DNA from: Adonisia turfae CCMR0081
GTDB lineage: Bacteria; Cyanobacteriota; Cyanobacteriia; Phormidesmidales; Phormidesmidaceae
Assembly (NCBI RefSeq): GCF_011009555.1
Contig: NZ_QXHD01000004.1
Span: forward strand, 1,743,720 to 1,807,719
Direction: 5' to 3'
Length of the DNA stretch: 64,000 bases
Shown: in pieces, positions 63,907 to 64,000 of the stretch
Numbering within the stretch: the first letter of the stretch is position 1
Layout: each line of letters starts with the position of its first letter
The notes under the pieces: generated by a model
Seen by the model: only the letters and a program-made list of their open reading frames with translations
Told to the model about the DNA's origin: nothing
Databases searched by the model: none
Position numbers and translations under genes: made by a program

Positions 63907-64000
63907 TCACCCATTGTTTGAGTGTAAAGCAATCAAATTTCCCTCGGTATCTTCGAATTCAGCCACCCACCCCAACTCCCCAATCGATGTTTTGGGATAC
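63907..64000 (-). CDS. VOC (glyoxalase/bleomycin resistance) family protein, C-terminal fragment
   Basis: The minus-strand frame runs off the window end. Its last residues YPKTSIGELGWVAEFEDTEG then NLIALHSNNG are typical of the end of VOC proteins, where the Glu of VAEFEDTEGN binds the metal. The rest lies outside the window. It is upstream of the SDR on the same strand. Confidence 0.72.
   Translation of the reverse strand, partial: YPKTSIGELGWVAEFEDTEGNLIALHSNNG

Noticed and set aside
1-64000. CRISPR array, tRNA or rRNA genes
   Set aside because: I looked for regularly spaced repeats and for tRNA-like T-arm motifs and found none; a covariance-model search would be needed to exclude tRNAs fully.

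Overview
The window looks like chromosomal DNA of a cyanobacterium. The palindrome GCGATCGC (HIP1), typical of many cyanobacterial genomes, recurs in genes throughout (for example 62-69, 4371-4378, 12038-12045). The gene families also fit: an Rcp1-type response regulator beside a multi-PAS kinase, an ethylene-receptor-like sensor, WD40 proteins with an AAA-like N-terminus, C/T-rich hairpin repeats, and IS982 and IS630 relics. By eye the GC content is in the high 40s per cent. I do not name a genus. No rRNA, tRNA or CRISPR array was seen.

Layout. (1) 1-5.2 kb: the 3' end of an M20 amidohydrolase, then an ABC importer of the polyamine/opine type (ATPase, binding protein, two permeases), closed by an IS982 relic. 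(2) 5.3-8.4 kb: a histidine phosphatase, a Rid protein, large gaps, and a small secreted protein made almost only of Glu and hydrophobic residues. (3) 8.5-19.7 kb: an accessory redox/detoxification region with NTF2-fold proteins, an NAD(P)-binding reductase, a quinone-oxidoreductase-like enzyme and an amine oxidase. It also holds five regulators (AraC, two TetR, LuxR/MalT, plus a GNAT paired with TetR), several with clear palindromic operators in divergent intergenic regions. (4) 19.9-23.8 kb: an LTxxQ periplasmic protein and a MacA/MacB-type efflux set. (5) 24.3-27.1 kb, just after an IS630 relic: a two-gene unit of a glutamate-cysteine-ligase-like enzyme and a glutathione-synthetase-like ATP-grasp enzyme. 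Both are divergent and longer than the usual cyanobacterial GshA/GshB. (6) 27.2-33.9 kb: a signalling operon of an ethylene-receptor-like multi-PAS histidine kinase, an Rcp1-like receiver and a REC-PAS-PAS-GGDEF-EAL protein. (7) 34.4-40.4 kb: a methyltransferase, a MITE-like element, a NarL-type two-component pair, a sulfotransferase and an RhlE-type RNA helicase. (8) 41-48 kb: a second accessory block with a COQ4-like protein divergent from a TetR repressor, a lipoprotein serine hydrolase, a double carboxymuconolactone-decarboxylase protein, an isoprenylcysteine-methyltransferase-like membrane protein, RidA and a DUF1254 protein. (9) 48.4-54.7 kb: zinc/iron-linked genes, in which a flavoprotein and ZnuA diverge around two Fur/Zur-type boxes, then a MocR regulator and an M14 peptidase-like protein. 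(10) 55.4-61 kb: two AAA-like ATPases, one with an N-terminal HTH and one with 14 WD40 repeats, flanking a degenerate receiver. (11) 61-64 kb: glycosyltransferase, sulfotransferase, SDR, and the end of a VOC protein.

The best candidates for undescribed biology are the divergent glutathione-type ligase pair (24285-27056), the ethylene-receptor-like kinase with its c-di-GMP output protein (27194-33915), the COQ4-like/TetR pair (40983-42091), and the Glu-repeat secreted protein (8092-8337). All functional statements rest on motif recognition and gene context, not on database searches.
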